Below are positions 23,421 to 36,699 of a stretch of DNA of 64,000 bases, one piece after another. Within the stretch, counting starts at the first letter, position 1; every line of letters begins with the position of its first letter. The notes under the pieces are model-generated. The model saw nothing but the letters and a program-made list of their open reading frames with translations, had not been told where the DNA came from and did no database searches. The stretch spans positions 28,628,352 through 28,692,351 of the forward strand of contig OZ025257.1 in NCBI GenBank assembly GCA_964019135.1. Direction: 5' to 3'. The position numbers and the translations under genes are program-made. The DNA is from Arenicola marina (taxonomy: Eukaryota; Annelida; Polychaeta; Arenicolidae).

Positions 23421-24261
23421 TGCTGACGCGGCGATTCCCCACTGCCTGAGATTACAGCACAACAGCCAAAGGACGGGGAACAACACAACCTAGAGACACA
23501 CATGCGGCGGCGACATCAAATCGTAATTTGTACCCTGTTTGCAACTAATGATTACATATTACCTCTCCGTTCTCTTACAACGATACGCAATATACCTTCA
23601 TCTTGTACTCGGGTGAGAATATAGAAAGCTTAAGTAATATTTATTGTATGATGCGATATAAGGTACTCGGCTCAAGAAGTTATGCCCTTATGACCTGAAA
23701 CATGTGTATTAGTGTACGCTTCATACAACCTATTTTCCCACATGATACATCCGACATGGTAATCTCAAACGTAAATCACATTGAGAATGGCAGTATTATA
23801 TATGTCATGCAAAAAATACACATCTATAATTTTATGACCTTATTCAAAGTAGCTTTAAAAATGTAATATAGCAGTTGGCAAGGATGTACATGCACAATAT
23901 CTATTACATATTTTCTTTTGCTTAAAATATTTGTCATCGGTATAGCACACGTTTTGTCACAAACTGGCATTCACCTCCTTCAAGATGTCATTCAATAAAG
24001 ATATATCAGTCAATCAGTAGCAATCCTTTTCGTATACAAATCGTTTGGAACATAAACTCATCTTGCATATTTTAGAAACAGATCTTCCTAAATCATTAGT
24101 AGCTCGATGTAGATGGGGGTTAGTTTTCGATTTTCTAAACAAAGATGTGAGAATGTTATATGTTTGACATACCTGTAACAGTGAATGCTATACTGACATG
24201 GCCCTCGCTCAATGTCACGTTCCAAACTAGATGCGAAAACCAAACATATTAATAATACAAT
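23421..24261. other. Spacer without recognised gene
   Basis: AT-rich sequence. It includes a short AATAAAGATATATCAGTCAATCAG phrase near 23994 that could be the tail of a retroelement, but no body was recognised. Confidence 0.4.
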
Positions 24262-26400
24262 TGAACGCTAAGCTTGCAGGCAGCACTTCCCAGTAAGAAC
24301 TGTTTTAACTGAACGCTAAGCTTGCAGGTAGCACTTCCCAGTAAGAACTGTTTAAGTGAAGCTAAGCTTGCAGGCAGCACTTCCCAGTAAGAACTGTTTT
24401 AACTGAACGCTAAGCTTGCAGGTAGCACCTCCCAGTAAGAACTGTTTAAGTGAAGCTAAGCTTGCAGGCAGCACTTCCCAGTAAGAACTGTTTTAACTGA
24501 ACGCTAAGCTTGCATGTAGCACTTCCCAGTAAGAACTGTTTAAGTGAAGCTAAGCTTGCAGGCAGCACTTCCCAGTAAGAACTGTTTAAGTGAAGCTAAG
24601 CTTGCAGGCAGCACTTCCCAGTAAGAACTGTTTTAACTGAACGCTAAGCTTGCAGGTAGCACCTCCCAGTAAGAACTGTTTAAGTGAAGCTAAGCTTGCA
24701 GGCAACACTTCCCAGTAAGAACTGTTTTAACTGAACGCTAAGCTTGCAGGTAGCACCTCCCAGTAAGAACTGTTTAAGTGAAGCTAAGCTTGCAGGCAGC
24801 CCTTCCCAGTAAGAACTGTTTTAACTGAACGCTAAGCTTGCAGGTAGCACTTCCCAGTAAGAACTGTTTAAGTGAAGCTAAGCTTGCAGGCAGCACTTCC
24901 CAGTAAGAACTGTTTTAACTGAACGCTAAGCTTGCAGGTAGCACTTCCCAGTAAGAACTGTTTAAGTGAAGCTAAGCTTGCAGGCAGCACTTCCCAGTAA
25001 GAACTGTTTTAACTGAACGCTAAGCTTGCAGGCAGCACTTCCCAGTAAGAACTGTTTAAGTGAAGCTAAGCTTGCAGGGAGCACTTCCCAGTAAGAACTG
25101 TTTAAGTGAAGCTAAGCTTGCAGGCAGCACTTCCCAGTAAGAACTGTTTTAACTGAACGCTAAGCTTGCATGTAGCACCTCCCAGTAAGAACTGTTTAAG
25201 TGAAGCTAAGCTTGCAGGCAGCACTTCCCAGTAAGAAGTTTTAACTGAACGGTAAGCTTGCAGGCAGCACTTCCCAGTAAGAACTGTTTAAGTGAAGCTA
25301 AGCTTGCAGGCAGCACTTCCCAGTAAGAAGTTTTAACTGAACGCTAAGCTTGCAGGTAGCACTTCCCAGTAAGAACTGTTTAAGTGAAGCTAAGCTTGCA
25401 GGCAGCACTTCCCAGTAAGAAGTTTTAACTGAACACTAAGCTTGCAGGTAGCACTTCCCAGTAAGAACTGTTTAAGTGAAGCTAAGCTTGCAGGCAGCAC
25501 TTCCCAGTAAGAACTGTTTTAACTGAACGCTAAGCTTGCAGGTAGCACTTCCCAGTAAGAACTGTTTAAGTGAAGCTAAGCTTGCAGGCAGCACTTCCCA
25601 GTAAGAACTGTTTTAACTGAACGCTAAGCTTGCAGGTAGCACTTCCCAGTAAGAACTGTTTAAGTGAAGCTAAGCTTGCAGGCAGCACTTCCCAGTAAGA
25701 AGTTTTAACTGAACGCTAAGCTTGCAGGTATCACCTCCCAGTAAGAACTGTTTAAGTGAAGCTAAGCTTGCAGGCAGCCCTTCCCAGTAAGAACTGTTTT
25801 AACTGAACGCTAAGTTTGCAGGTAGCACTTCACAGTAAGAACTGTTTATATGAAGCTAAGCTTGCAGGCAGCACTTCCCAGTAAGAACTGTTTTAACTGA
25901 ACGCTAAGCTTGCAGGTAGCACTTCCCAGTAAGAACTGTTTAAGTGAAGCTAAGCTTGCAGGCAGCACTTCCCAGTAAGAACTGTTTTAACTGAACGCTA
26001 AGTTTGCAGGTAGCACTTCACAGTAAGAACTGTTTAAGTGAAGCTAAGCTTGCAGGCAGCACTTCCCAGTAAGAACTGTTTTAACTGAACGCTAAGCTTG
26101 CAGGTATCACCTCCCAGTAAGAACTGTTTAAGTGAAGCTAAGCTTGCAGGCAGCCCTTCCCAGTAAGAACTGTTTTAACTGAACGCTAAGTTTGCAGGTA
26201 GCACTTCACAGTAAGAACTGTTTAAGTGAAGCTAAGCTTGCAGGCAGCACTTCCCAGTAAGAACTGTTTTAACTGAACGCTAAGCTTGCAGGCAGCACTT
26301 CCCAGTAAGAACTGTTTTAACTGAACGCTAAGCTTGCAGGTAGCACTTCCCAGTAAGAACTGTTTTAACTGAACGCTAAGCTTGCAGGCAGCACTTCCCA
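24262..26400. repeat. Minisatellite with ~94-bp higher-order unit (48 + 46 bp), ~45 monomers
   Basis: Two monomer types alternate. One ends in AAGAACTGTTTTAACTGAACG (split here at the last base), the other in AAGAACTGTTTAAGTGAAG. Both share CTAAGCTTGCAGG then CAGCACTTCCCAGT. A few places lose the alternation (for example near 24560-24600, 25060-25110 and 26270-26400), showing unequal exchange. Confidence 0.95.
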
Positions 26401-28480
26401 GATTTTTCGGCACCTGTTCCTTGGCAGCCATTCTTGGACATTTCGAATAGCAAAACATGCCGATCTCTCTGCCAGTAATGTTCAGCATACAGGCTCTCGT
26501 CAGTTAATATACAGGGCTCTACTGAACGCCCACATACAGTTGTTGACCACACAAACACACCCGTCCCGGGAACATGCAGACTTACAGGACGATCCAGGGC
26601 TTACCCCAGGCGCCGTCATTGTAACGGACACTTTTGATTTTCATGACCTTCTCCACTTTATTAGGCCCTACCAGGTTTAACGCCACATACCCGCATCCAC
26701 CGCAGTGTATCGCTCTGGTACCCGGGATAGCAAGCAGTGTCCCGGGACAGCAAGCAGTGTCTGACGGGAATATAGTCAATTCAACTATTATTCCGAGTAA
26801 CAACAGATTTAATTATTTTCTAAATGAACCAAACGTATTTTTTTTTCCTGTTGTATGCTATATTGTATTGTATGATTCCTGGTCGAAATAAATGATTATG
26901 ATGACGATGGTTGGGAGTTAAAGACATTGTGTGGGGTTTTCTGCCCACCTTTCGTCGCCTTATTTATGGGTGCCATCACACTTATTGTCCCGACTAATAT
27001 GGCAATCAAAGGATGCCAGTGACGAGCCACGACTCCCGATATCGATTGAGACACACGCCCTGGGGCTTAAAGTCGCATGAAAAAGAAAGATGAAAAAAAC
27101 CTGTGAATAATAAGTAGAGACGCTAGACCGATGGTCTGTTATAATGATGTGTTAAGGACGTATTAGCTGCATTAGCCGCGGTAACTGGGTGTGCCGTGGT
27201 GGTGGGGCAGGGTGGCTGTGGGGGGTTGGCACTTGGCGGGGGGCGGCTGTGAAGGGTGGCGATGCAGGGTGGCGGTGAGGGTGGTGGGGCAGGGTAGCGA
27301 GGCAGGGTGGCGATGCAGGGTAGGGGGTGATGGGGCAGGGTGGCGAGGAATTCGTGCTTTAGGCCCCCGTCGTAGACACAGCACAGGACGTGAAGTGAGG
27401 TGGACAAGAGGTCAATACGACCAGACCACAGCGATCTGCCTTTGCCGGTAGCCGTTCCCCCCATCGACCCCGTCGTCCGGTTACATCCAGCCGTCGCCAC
27501 CATCCCGCCCACCAGGCCGACCCGGCGAACACGCGGCCTGACAGGTACAGTGACCAGCGCACGCACACGGACAGACATTGGAGTCGCTACAGAAGTAACT
27601 GCACTCATCAGTCAATCTATCACGTGATCTTATGACAACGAAGGCCTTTCTAGTGAGCAGTCGAAATTCCGATAACATGGTGTTTGTGGCGAGACCGGCG
27701 CCGACATCACAATTAATAAGTAAACACATGATCATAACATATTCAGTATCATGGGGTGTGAGCGAGCCGCATGCAGGGAGTGAATGAACAAATGCGGTTC
27801 TGGGTGATTCCGTAAATAAATCTAGTGGTCCGCTAACGACATATCTCTGAGGGCTCCGCCTTCAAGCGTAATGTACCTACACACCCAGCCACCTGGTGAT
27901 ACAGCTGCCCACCCCCCCGCCATCATTCCACGCGGAACACTGCCCATCAAACAAAGGATGGACCCCCACATAACGAGGGCGAATAGAAGGGGCACCAGAG
28001 TAATTACCCCCCCACCCCCCACCCCCCGATCGCTCACCAAACCCATGTTCCCGTCCCTTCATTACACCGTATGATACAGATGAGACTGGCGACCACTGTT
28101 TAACTCACGGAAGGCCGCTCTGCACACGGCAAGGGACGCTTCCATCATAACAACAGTCATTATTAACCTGATGCTCTTTCAAAAAGCCCTAAAATCGTGT
28201 CTATAAAACGTACGCATAATCACATATTATCAAAGCGCTATACTACATTAAAACCGTGAATCTATAAGAAACACATATTTACCGAAACAAACCAACAGTT
28301 CATACAACACGTGTCACAGTAGACAGCGAAACAAAAATGGAACCACATGAAACACTTCGGGTCAGTTTCAGTCAATAAACCTCATAATGACGTCATAACG
28401 TGAAACACAATTGAGCAAATGATACAAAGCCATGGACGCGATGTCAGGCCCTGGTGGACCTGGTGTTGAGCATATAGTAC
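26401..28480. other. Intergenic region downstream of SLC10-like gene 1
   Basis: No supported gene. 26720-26760 has a tandem CCCGGGACAGCAAGCAGTGT-like pair. 27190-27350 is a degenerate GGTGG-rich stretch on the + strand. 28000-28025 has C tracts. The 3' UTR of the minus-strand SLC10 gene must lie at its right end, but no clear polyadenylation signal was seen. Confidence 0.4.
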
Positions 28481-31400
28481 TCACACCCTGACATTGTCAG
28501 CGGCGTGACCGTTCAGGGCGGGGGCAGCCTTCCCGTTCGTCCTCGGCGCCTCGCACACACCCACATCCCCCATTAACAGGTCCTTCTCCGCGCAGTCCTG
28601 CTCCTCCGCCTCATTATCGCTCATCTTCACGCCGCCGCCGCCGCTGCTGCTTGCACCGTCTTCGGCGGCGGTTTCGTCGCTGGCCTTTTTCCGGCGGCAG
28701 CGTTTGCGCAGGAGGTAGGCGGTGATGGCGATCCAGAGAGGCACGGGGGTGAACATGGACACCACTACAGGCGACACGAGGGACAGGTCGGCCTCGGGCT
28801 GGGGAAGCGAGAACTTCATTAACACGATGGCGATCCCGGAATTTTGAATGCCTGTTTCTATGGCGATCGTGTAGACGCGTTGCCATGGCATCCGGCAGAT
28901 GTAGGCCACGAGACCAGCCACGAGGAAGCCGACGTAAGGCAAGAGGCAGGCGGCGAGGATAAGGGGCGGGGTGATGAGCTTAAAGATGTAGAGGTTGGTG
29001 TAGATGCCGAACGTGAACATGAAGAGGATGAGGGCGCCATAGAAAGGCTTGAGCGCCCTGAGGATGACCTTGGCGGCCTTGGGGCGCTTGAGGCGGATGA
29101 CGACGCCGATGATGACGGCGACGAGGAGGCTGAAGAGGGAGATGATGATGTTCTGGTAGGGAATGTGTAAGTCCGTGTCCAGACCCGAGACCAGCGGGCC
29201 CAGGGTGTACATCCACAGCGGGAACATGCCTGCAATGCCAAATAACCATCTTCACTAATATACACCAAACAAATGCGACACTTCAACCACAAAACACATG
29301 GTTATTCACTTTACACATTAGAATATTAATATAGTAATGAACATCACCAAGAGTGGAAGAAAAAATAATGTGCAATGATAAACAAAATAAATATTTACCG
29401 GGGTAAAATTCGGTAGCATAAAAGCGTGAAATCAGGTTTAAAAGAATGACGCGATACTGAAGAGAATAACACATGTTTACACCCAGTATTATGTTTCATT
29501 AGTTAGACTAAACCAAAAATAAAACGCTTATGGTCGTGAAGACACCATTATGTCATCCCTAATGGGAATAACGGGTTACAACAAGGGTAAGTGGAACAGA
29601 CAAAACACGATGCCCGGGTCTACTTGCAACGGTTACATTCAACTTGATTACAACGAAAGGCATGAATTAAACACATAATTTTTAGTTGTATTTAACACAT
29701 CGTTATCTATAGGCGTACGAAAAGTATCAATATACTTTATCACCGGTTTTATCCCTACGTCATGGCACATGTATCACAATGGATTAGCATTCGGGCACAA
29801 TATCCCAATATTATTTGTCACATCTGCATGTCTGCCGCCGAGCTCTGAGGGCTGAACCCCGACTGAACCCGAAATCTAAAACGTGTGATCGAGCACATTT
29901 CAGGAAAAAAGCATCTAACGGTAACGCGACCGGGGAACACATGCCACCCCATGCAACCCCTGTTGTCTCGCGTTACATCTCGTAAGAATACACTCGGTCA
30001 CGTGGTCATCTGAGGCCCAGGTAACGCCGGGGGTGGGGTGGGGGGTACTCGTGGCCATCCTTCCGCCCCTAGTATTTCCACCAGGAGTATACCCTTTATC
30101 TTTATTCTTGTGACATCATTACCTTTATTTATCGTTACCCTTATTTCCACTATTTCTCCCGCATTTACCTTTATATCAACGCATTCGTCGATATTTGTCC
30201 ATCTCTATACGGCCTCTTATCTATGCCTCCACATCGCAATTTCAATGCCTTCGTATTGCCGCTTTCATCCCCTTTGATTGGAACGGCTCTTCACTGGCGC
30301 ACACCGTGTTGCAATATCCTCAGAACCTCTCCCTCCGTCTGCCATTAGCCCCCCCCCCCCCACCCCTCTGGCGGTCGCCCAGCGACGGCCCGCTGCCCCC
30401 AGATAGTGCTTCCTAATTGCTTCCTCAGGTGCGGCCTCTCCTCCTCTACCATCGCCTCATAGGTAAGCTGCTTACCGGGCACAATGGCGTGCTATGGGCG
30501 TATATTAGGCCGCGCTCCCCCGCAACCAAGCAACCTGACGGTACCGCCAGCACCCACCAATCAAACATTGCCTAAACGCATTTAAATACCGGCCTCCGCA
30601 CAGGTAAGTTCAACGCAAACACTCATCGCCAACATCGACTTTCACATTACCCCTCAATTACCATGCAGCGATATCTAAACGAGAGTTGGGCGAGACTTAC
30701 CGAGAGACGCCAGGACGCTAATTAGTGTCATGGTAACGCTGAGCGAGACGTCGCCGTCCAACAGGAAGGTGTACATATTACTTCCGGTGCCGCCCGGCGC
30801 GCATCCGGCCGCGAAGAAGCCGAGAGCCACGCCCCCCGATAGACCAATCAGCTTGATCAGACCGAAGGACAGCTGAAACAGAGACACGGCACATAGAAAC
30901 AGGCCATAACGTTACTCCACACGAGCAACACATTTAACACATAACACAAAGATAAAATGCTCTATCTTTTGTTTGATGTAACACATACATAAATGGCAAT
31001 AATTTATTTAGCAACACATGCATAGTAAAATATATATTTCATGGTCATGGAGTGAACAAAAGTAGCATTGGCATCGTTGTAGACATGTATATACTATAGG
31101 GACAATTTTCCTTAAACTACTAGGTGGTAACTTTCCAGAGTCTTTCGAAGCTAGTGGACGCTGACATCTATCAAAAACATGATATGAAATCGTCGGAGAC
31201 GTTCTAATCGTTCCACGATATTGAAGACCTGACTGTGGTTAATGAGTCACATGTCCCCTGACAGCCCAGTCGCCACCCAGCAACCTCATCTGATAATACA
31301 TCTTTCACTGACAATAACGCCATCTTTCGAACGAGGTTCGGGTCACCTTCAGCATGCTCAGCGAAAGGTGGTCATGTGAGTGACCGCCAGGGGGCATGGG

Positions 31401-34400
31401 GGTGGGTCCCCGAGGCCTTTCGCGTGACACCGGGGCAAAAGGGGGAGGGGGGGGGGTAGGGGAGTAGAGGGGGGTAGGGGGGTAGAGGGGGGTTACCCAC
31501 CAAGCCACGCGGGCGGACGGGAAATGGCGGCCGGTCACGTCAGCCGGCGAGACATGACACCAGGTACTTTTGTGACGTCACAGGGGGATGGCAGACACCT
31601 AAGCCGGATATGACCCCTGGTGTGACCCCCGGCATGCGGCACCGCAGGTGCGATCAAGATGTTGGTCCCGAAATAAGCTTCATTGGTTGTAATCTGGTCT
31701 ATACAACCCATGGTTGCTTTAATACAGAGGGGAGATAGGCCACACGCCCGTGGTTGCTTTAATACAGAGGCGAGATAGGCCACACGCCCGTGGCTGCTTT
31801 AATACAGAGGCGAGATAGACCACACGCCCCCGGCTGCTTTAATACAGAGGGGAGATAGGCCACACGCCCGTGGTTGCTTTAATACAGAGGGGAGATAGGC
31901 CACACGCCCGTGGCTGCTTTCATACAGAGGCGAGATAGGCCACACGCCCGTGGCTGCTTTCATACAGAGGAGAGATAGGCCACACGCCCCTGGCTGCTTT
32001 AATACAGTGGCAAGATAGGCCACACGCCCGTGGCTGCTTTAATACAGAGACGAGATAGGCCACACGCCCGTGGCTGCTTTAATACAGAGACGAGATAGGC
32101 CACACGCCCGTGGCTGCTTTAATACAGAGACGAGATAGGCCACACGCCCCTGGCTGCTTTAATACAGTGGCGAGATAGGCCACAGGCCCGCGGCTGCTTT
32201 CATACAGAGGCGAGATAGGCCACGCGCCCCTGGCTGCTTTAATACAGAGGCGAGATAGGCCACACGCCCCTGGCTGCTTCAATACAGAGACGAGATAGGC
32301 CACACGCCCCTGGCTGCTTTAATACAGAGGCGAGATAGGCAACACGCCCGTGGCTGCTTCAATACAGAGACGAGATAGGCCACACGCCTCTGGCTGCTTT
32401 AATACAGTGGCGAGATAGGCCACACGCCCGTGGCTGTGGCTGCTTTAATACAGAGGCGAGATAGGCCACACGCCGGTGGCTGCTTTAATACCGAGGCGAG
32501 ATAGGCCACACGCCCGTGGCTGCTTTAATACAGAGACGAGATAGGCCACACGCCCCTGGCTGCTTTAATTCAGCGGCGAGATAGGCCACACGCTGGTGGC
32601 TGCTTGAATACCGAGGCGAGATAGGCCACACGCCCGTGGCTGCTTTAATACAGAGGCGAGATAGGCCACAGGCCCGCGGCTGCTTTAATACAGAGGCGAG
32701 ATAGGCCACACGCCCGTGGCTGCTTTAATACAGAGGCGAGATAGGCCACACGCCCGTGGCTGCTTTAATACAGAGGCGAGATAGGCCACACGCCCGCGGC
32801 TGCTTTAATACAGAGGCGAGATAGGCCACACGGCCGTGGCTGCTTTAATACAGAGGCGAGATAGGCCACACGGCCGTGGCTGCTTTAATACAGAGGCGAG
32901 ATAGGCCACACGGCCCTGGCTGCTTTCTTACAGAGGCGAGATAGGCCACACGGCCCTGGCTGCTTTCATACAGAGGCGAGATAGGCCACACGGCCCGGCC
33001 CCTAGGGCAATGATATGAGCAGTTATAACATAACGACCAAGGAACCACTGGGCCCGGCCCCTGGGTCAATGATATAAGCAGTTATAACATGACGACCAAG
33101 GAAGCCCTGGGCCTGATCCCTAGGGCAATGATATGAGCAGTTATAACATCTTTAGGCGGGCATCACAGGTGTGACCGGCCCGGATGGAACCCTTGCTCGA
33201 AGAGAGGACGGAGACAACCATCCATCAGGCACATGTTAACATGTGAGGTGGACGGGTAGCCCTGCCTTCCCGGGTAACGTTATCAAAGATGCGGGATTGT
33301 TATCCTGCACAGACAATGGACTCTGCCGCAGAGGGGCGCGAACCCCCAACCTGCCGCTCGATAGCGCAATCGCCAATGAGTTAAACCGATGTTATTATGG
33401 TAAACGCTCCTAGTTTGGCGTTAATCCATTGTCAGGATTGAACCCATATTAACATAGTGTTACGAGGTGGCTTAAAACATGGATATCAACCCCAGAATAG
33501 AAGCGCATTTTCCCGTGACCCCCTCACGCACGCACGAAGCCTGGCCGAGACAGACGCACTAGACCGTATGGCGGCCAGGGTACTGGAGTCAACCGGCGGG
33601 TGCGCAGTAAACCGCAGCTAGAGTTCACCAAAAAATCACCCGCCATGTGTATTTCATACGGTGTGCAATAGGCTTTCCGCCCGTTGTAGGGACTAGAGTA
33701 ACAGTGTATTCTGTGGACAAACGCCAAAATAACACGTGCATTTTTGCGACTGTCAACAGTAGGAAACACCGCTGCACTGACCGCTGGGCCAAGCGGATCC
33801 CAGGACGACGGTGGAGATTCCCATGACCCCCTCCCCCCACCCCGCCGGGGCCTTGGTTTCCACTGACACTCGGTTACGTCCATTATATTAATGCGCTCAA
33901 CCATTCAATGGCATGCGGGACATTGGCATAGCTAATATGACAATTAAATTGTCACACAGGAACGGTTGCCGTGCTGTACTCCGCAATCGGTCGACGGGAG
34001 ATATTTCACGTGGGGGCTGCGGAGGGGGACCCCGGGGGTGGAGGGGGGTGGCGTTTGTACAGTGGCCTACAGACAGACAAGGCTGGTGGTGGCGGGCGGA
34101 CACTGTGTGTGATATCGTGTGGTGCGGTGCCATACGTGTGCCTTGCTCATGATGCGTGTGGTTGACATTGGGGAGCACGTGCAATGGGATACCATGCATT
34201 TATATGTCACACGATTTCCCAAACTGTAGGGGGGAGGGGGGGTGCGCGCGAAAGCTCAGTGGGGTAGAGCGCTCGCATTGAGTGCTCTGGTTACTGAGAG
34301 CCTAACGGCACGTGGATCGTTGGTTCATGCCTTCATGTCACATGCCTTGGGTCATGTCAACCCTATGTCACATGACTTGGGTCATGTCAACCCTATCTGT

Positions 34401-36645
34401 CACATGATTTGGTTATGCCATCCCTATATGTCACATGATTTGGGTCATGTCAACCCTGTCACATGACTTGGGTTATGTCATCCTTATCTGACACATGGCT
34501 TGGGTCATGTCAACCCTTTCACATGACTTGGGTCATGTCAACCCTATGTCACATGACTTGGGTCATGTCAACCCTATCTGTCACATGATTTTGGTCATGC
34601 CATCCCTATATGTCACATGACTTGGGTCATGTCAACCCTATGTCACATGACTTGGGTCATGTCAACCCTATCTGTCTCATGATTTTGGTCATGCCATCCC
34701 TATATGTCACATGACTTGGGTCATGTCAACCCTATGTCACATGACTTGGGTCATGTCAGCCCTATATGTCACATGACTTGGGTCATGTCATCCCTGTCAC
34801 ACGACTTGGGTCATGTCAACCCTATCTGTCACATGATTTTGGTCGTGCCATCCCTATATGTCACATGACTTGGGTCATGTCAACCCTATGTCACATGACT
34901 TGGGTCATATGTCATCCCTATGTCACATGACTTGGGTCATGTCAACCCTATGTCACATGACTTAGGTCATGTCAATCCTATATGTCACATGACTTGGGTC
35001 ATGTCATCCCTATGTCACATGACTTGGGTCATGTCAACCCTATGTCACATGACTTAGGTCATGTCAATCCTATATGTCACATGACTTGGGTCATGTCATC
35101 CCTATAAGTCATTAATTAACTATGGACACACAGACTGAATCAGATACCATGGACCCCATAAGCTGAACCAGATACCATTGACCCACCAACTCCAGATATA
35201 CATAGACCCATAAGCTGAACCAGACCCAGTAAATCTGCCAAATACGATTGACTGTATGGACCTGTATGGTAGAACAGCAATATACCCTTGATACATAAGC
35301 CAAGGGTTTAAGCCAAACAATTTTGTTCATATAAAATTTATTTTCTTCTAAACTACCTGACCAAAAGGCACTTGCTTGGTGGGTAAACAGCGCCTGAGTG
35401 CCCGCCAAACTGAATCTGCCTGACAATCTGGTGGGTCTCTGGCTAATACCCTGCATAGGTCTACTCTGTCTCAATTAAGTATGGTTGACCAGTAATCAAT
35501 GGTAATATCTGGCAACTAATCTACTAATATACTATTATATATTTAATGTAAGTATCTAGCAAAAATATACAAAAATAGTCAACAATGACATGGAAAGATG
35601 GATACCAGTAAACATGTTATAACGGATAGTCAAATTAAAGAAGTAATAGTGGTCTACAGCATAATAGTGCAATATATTACAAAAGTATTATAAAATAAAA
35701 TAACAGTAGTTATTCACATAAATACCAGATTATGATTGTGCAATAGCAATATTATTTGATTGAAAACTCTTTTTAGAAAAAGTATTTCAATATAGATCTA
35801 TAAACTATTTAGAAGGAAGGAAACAAACTTACCAGAGGCATGATAACATATTGACAAAAAAAACCAAGGACAGGTGCAATAGGCCGACGTAGAACTTCTT
35901 TCACAACTTGAAGATCAACTTTGCATCCCATGCCAATATTAGCACATATAGCAAATATGGTTACCACTGCTATAAAGATTTTATCTATAACTCTATCTTC
36001 TCTTATAACAGAAATTTTATAATTTATTTCTTCCATTTCTTTCCATTTGGTTGAGTTGTCATCTCCATCATCAGTTTCTTTACCATCATCCAATATAGCA
36101 TTGTTATTTGAAGAAATATCTTGCTTATCACCATAAGTCCTGTTTTGGTAATTATAAAATTTCAACTCAGTCCTTCCCAGAAAGTGACCTTTGACCAGCA
36201 AGGCACCATGGTCTGCAACAGTGTCCTGCTTCCCACTTGAAATGACAATGTCATTATTCTCTCCTTGTATGAGCCAGAATGTGGTGTTCCCCCCCAGAGT
36301 GGCAATGGTATGGTCCGCAGAGTCGACATGAAGCAGCATGATCCGCTCTGCCCCATCTGGTGGGGTTCTGGGCGGTGGTGGGGGCGTATCCTCCCTGCCC
36401 TGTGGCTGTGTGGAGTTGCCTGCCAGTGCTGTGACATTGAATCCAACCACTTGAGCGTGGTCTGTTTCAAGTTCTTCCACGCTCTCCGGGTTGAAAACAA
36501 ACTGCAGCGAATGTCCAGCGTTCAGACCAATAGTATTCCTCGCAAATTCACTCACATTTGAAGACGATGCGAGTGACATAAGGAAACTTATCGATAAAAA
36601 CTTCGCCCACATTTTGGACGTCAGCCTCCATGCGGGTCCCTCCAT
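28481..36645 (-). CDS. SLC10 family (P3-like) membrane transporter, gene 1
   Basis: Exons on the - strand: 36645-35833, 30872-30701 and 29229-28481, about 577 residues. Intron phases are 0 and 1, with donors GTAAGT at both introns and acceptors TTTCAG and TTGCAG. The N-terminus MWAKFLSISFLMSLASSS (second Met, residue 12) is a signal peptide. Then comes an ectodomain of ~200 residues with several NxS/T sites. The transporter core follows: CANIGMGCKVDL and RRPIAPVLGFFCQY in exon 1, GCAPGGTGSNMYTFLLDGD in exon 2, and ETGIQNSGIA in exon 3. These are hallmarks of the bile acid:sodium symporter family; E and Q of ETGxQN, part of the sodium site in characterised members, are kept. Ectodomain plus core matches SLC10A3/A5 (P3) proteins, whose substrate is unknown. 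The C-tail is basic, then acidic. Confidence 0.85.
29230..30700 (-). other. Intron 2 of SLC10-like gene 1
   Basis: No exon, RNA gene or long tandem array was seen. C tracts occur near 30350. Both splice sites agree with an intron here. Confidence 0.6.
30701..30872 (-). CDS. Exon 2 of SLC10-like gene 1 (172 nt)
   Basis: Acceptor CTGTTTCAG, then LSFGLIKLIGLSGGVALGFF, GCAPGGTGSN and LISVLASLG, then donor GTAAGT. Phase 0 in, phase 1 out. The length is identical to exon 2 of gene 2. Confidence 0.9.
31690..32995. repeat. Minisatellite, 40-bp unit, ~32 copies, in SLC10-like gene 1 intron 1
   Basis: The unit is CGTGGCTGCTTTAATACAGA then GGCGAGATAGGCCACACGCC. Variants change the first CG and the purines after CAGA. 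Arrays of three units give 74-residue ORFs, which are repeat artefacts. Confidence 0.95.
32992..33150. repeat. 59-bp tandem repeat, ~2.7 copies
   Basis: GGCCCGGCCCCTAGGGCAAT followed by GATATGAGCAGTTATAACAT recurs at ~32992, ~33051 and ~33110, directly abutting the 40-bp array. Confidence 0.85.
33151..34230. other. SLC10-like gene 1 intron 1, unique part
   Basis: No exon with matching splice phase was found. Short ORFs on the - strand near 33524-33904 have no recognisable motif. Confidence 0.45.
34231..34332 (+). mobile_element. tRNA-derived SINE head fragment
   Basis: GCGCGCGAAAGCTCAGTGGG, TAGAGCGCTCGCATTGAGTG and CCTAACGGCACGTGGATCGT match the head of the SINE at 3501-3733. The copy stops shortly after the B-box-like region, where the next minisatellite begins. 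Confidence 0.75.
34333..35108. repeat. Minisatellite, ~30-bp unit, ~26 copies
   Basis: The unit is TGTCACATGACTTGGGTCAT then GTCAACCCTA. Length varies (about 28-33) through CTATATG/CTATCTG/CTATG spacers and CATCCC/CAACCC variants. The unit is partly palindromic (CATGAC / GTCATG). Confidence 0.9.
35109..35832 (-). other. SLC10-like gene 1 intron 1, 5' part
   Basis: 35130-35240 repeats AACCAGATACCAT-like and CCCATAAGCTGAACCAGA phrases about three times. The rest is AT-rich. No exon was seen. Confidence 0.5.
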
Positions 36646-36683
36646 CCCTGTGTGTTCAGCACTGACTGACTGACACAGGGAGG

Positions 36684-36694
36684 TATTATTTATT
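36684..36694 (-). promoter_or_regulatory. Possible TATA-like element of SLC10-like gene 1
   Basis: On the - strand GAATAAATAAT lies ~40 bases before the first ATG, and TCAGTCAGTC (initiator-like) lies ~25 bases after it. Suggestive only. Confidence 0.3.
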
Positions 36695-36699
36695 CACAA

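Noticed and set aside
22105..26400. CRISPR-like repeat arrays
   Set aside because: Units abut with no unique spacers and the genome is eukaryotic; these are minisatellites.
26582..26803. Minus-strand 73-codon ORF with Cys/Gly-rich segment and a GTAAGC donor
   Set aside because: It looks exon-like, but there is no partner exon, no recognised family, and part of it is a short tandem duplication.
27123..27608. 161-codon minus-strand ORF
   Set aside because: Pro/His-rich residues come from a degenerate GGTGG repeat; no motif or splice context.
28844..29292. Ser/Asp/Glu-rich ORFs on both strands over SLC10 exon 3
   Set aside because: Shadow frames of a GC-rich coding exon.
34244..34330. tRNA gene
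   Set aside because: A-box-like sequence is present but it matches the SINE head and cannot fold into a full tRNA; the same holds for 57406-57565.
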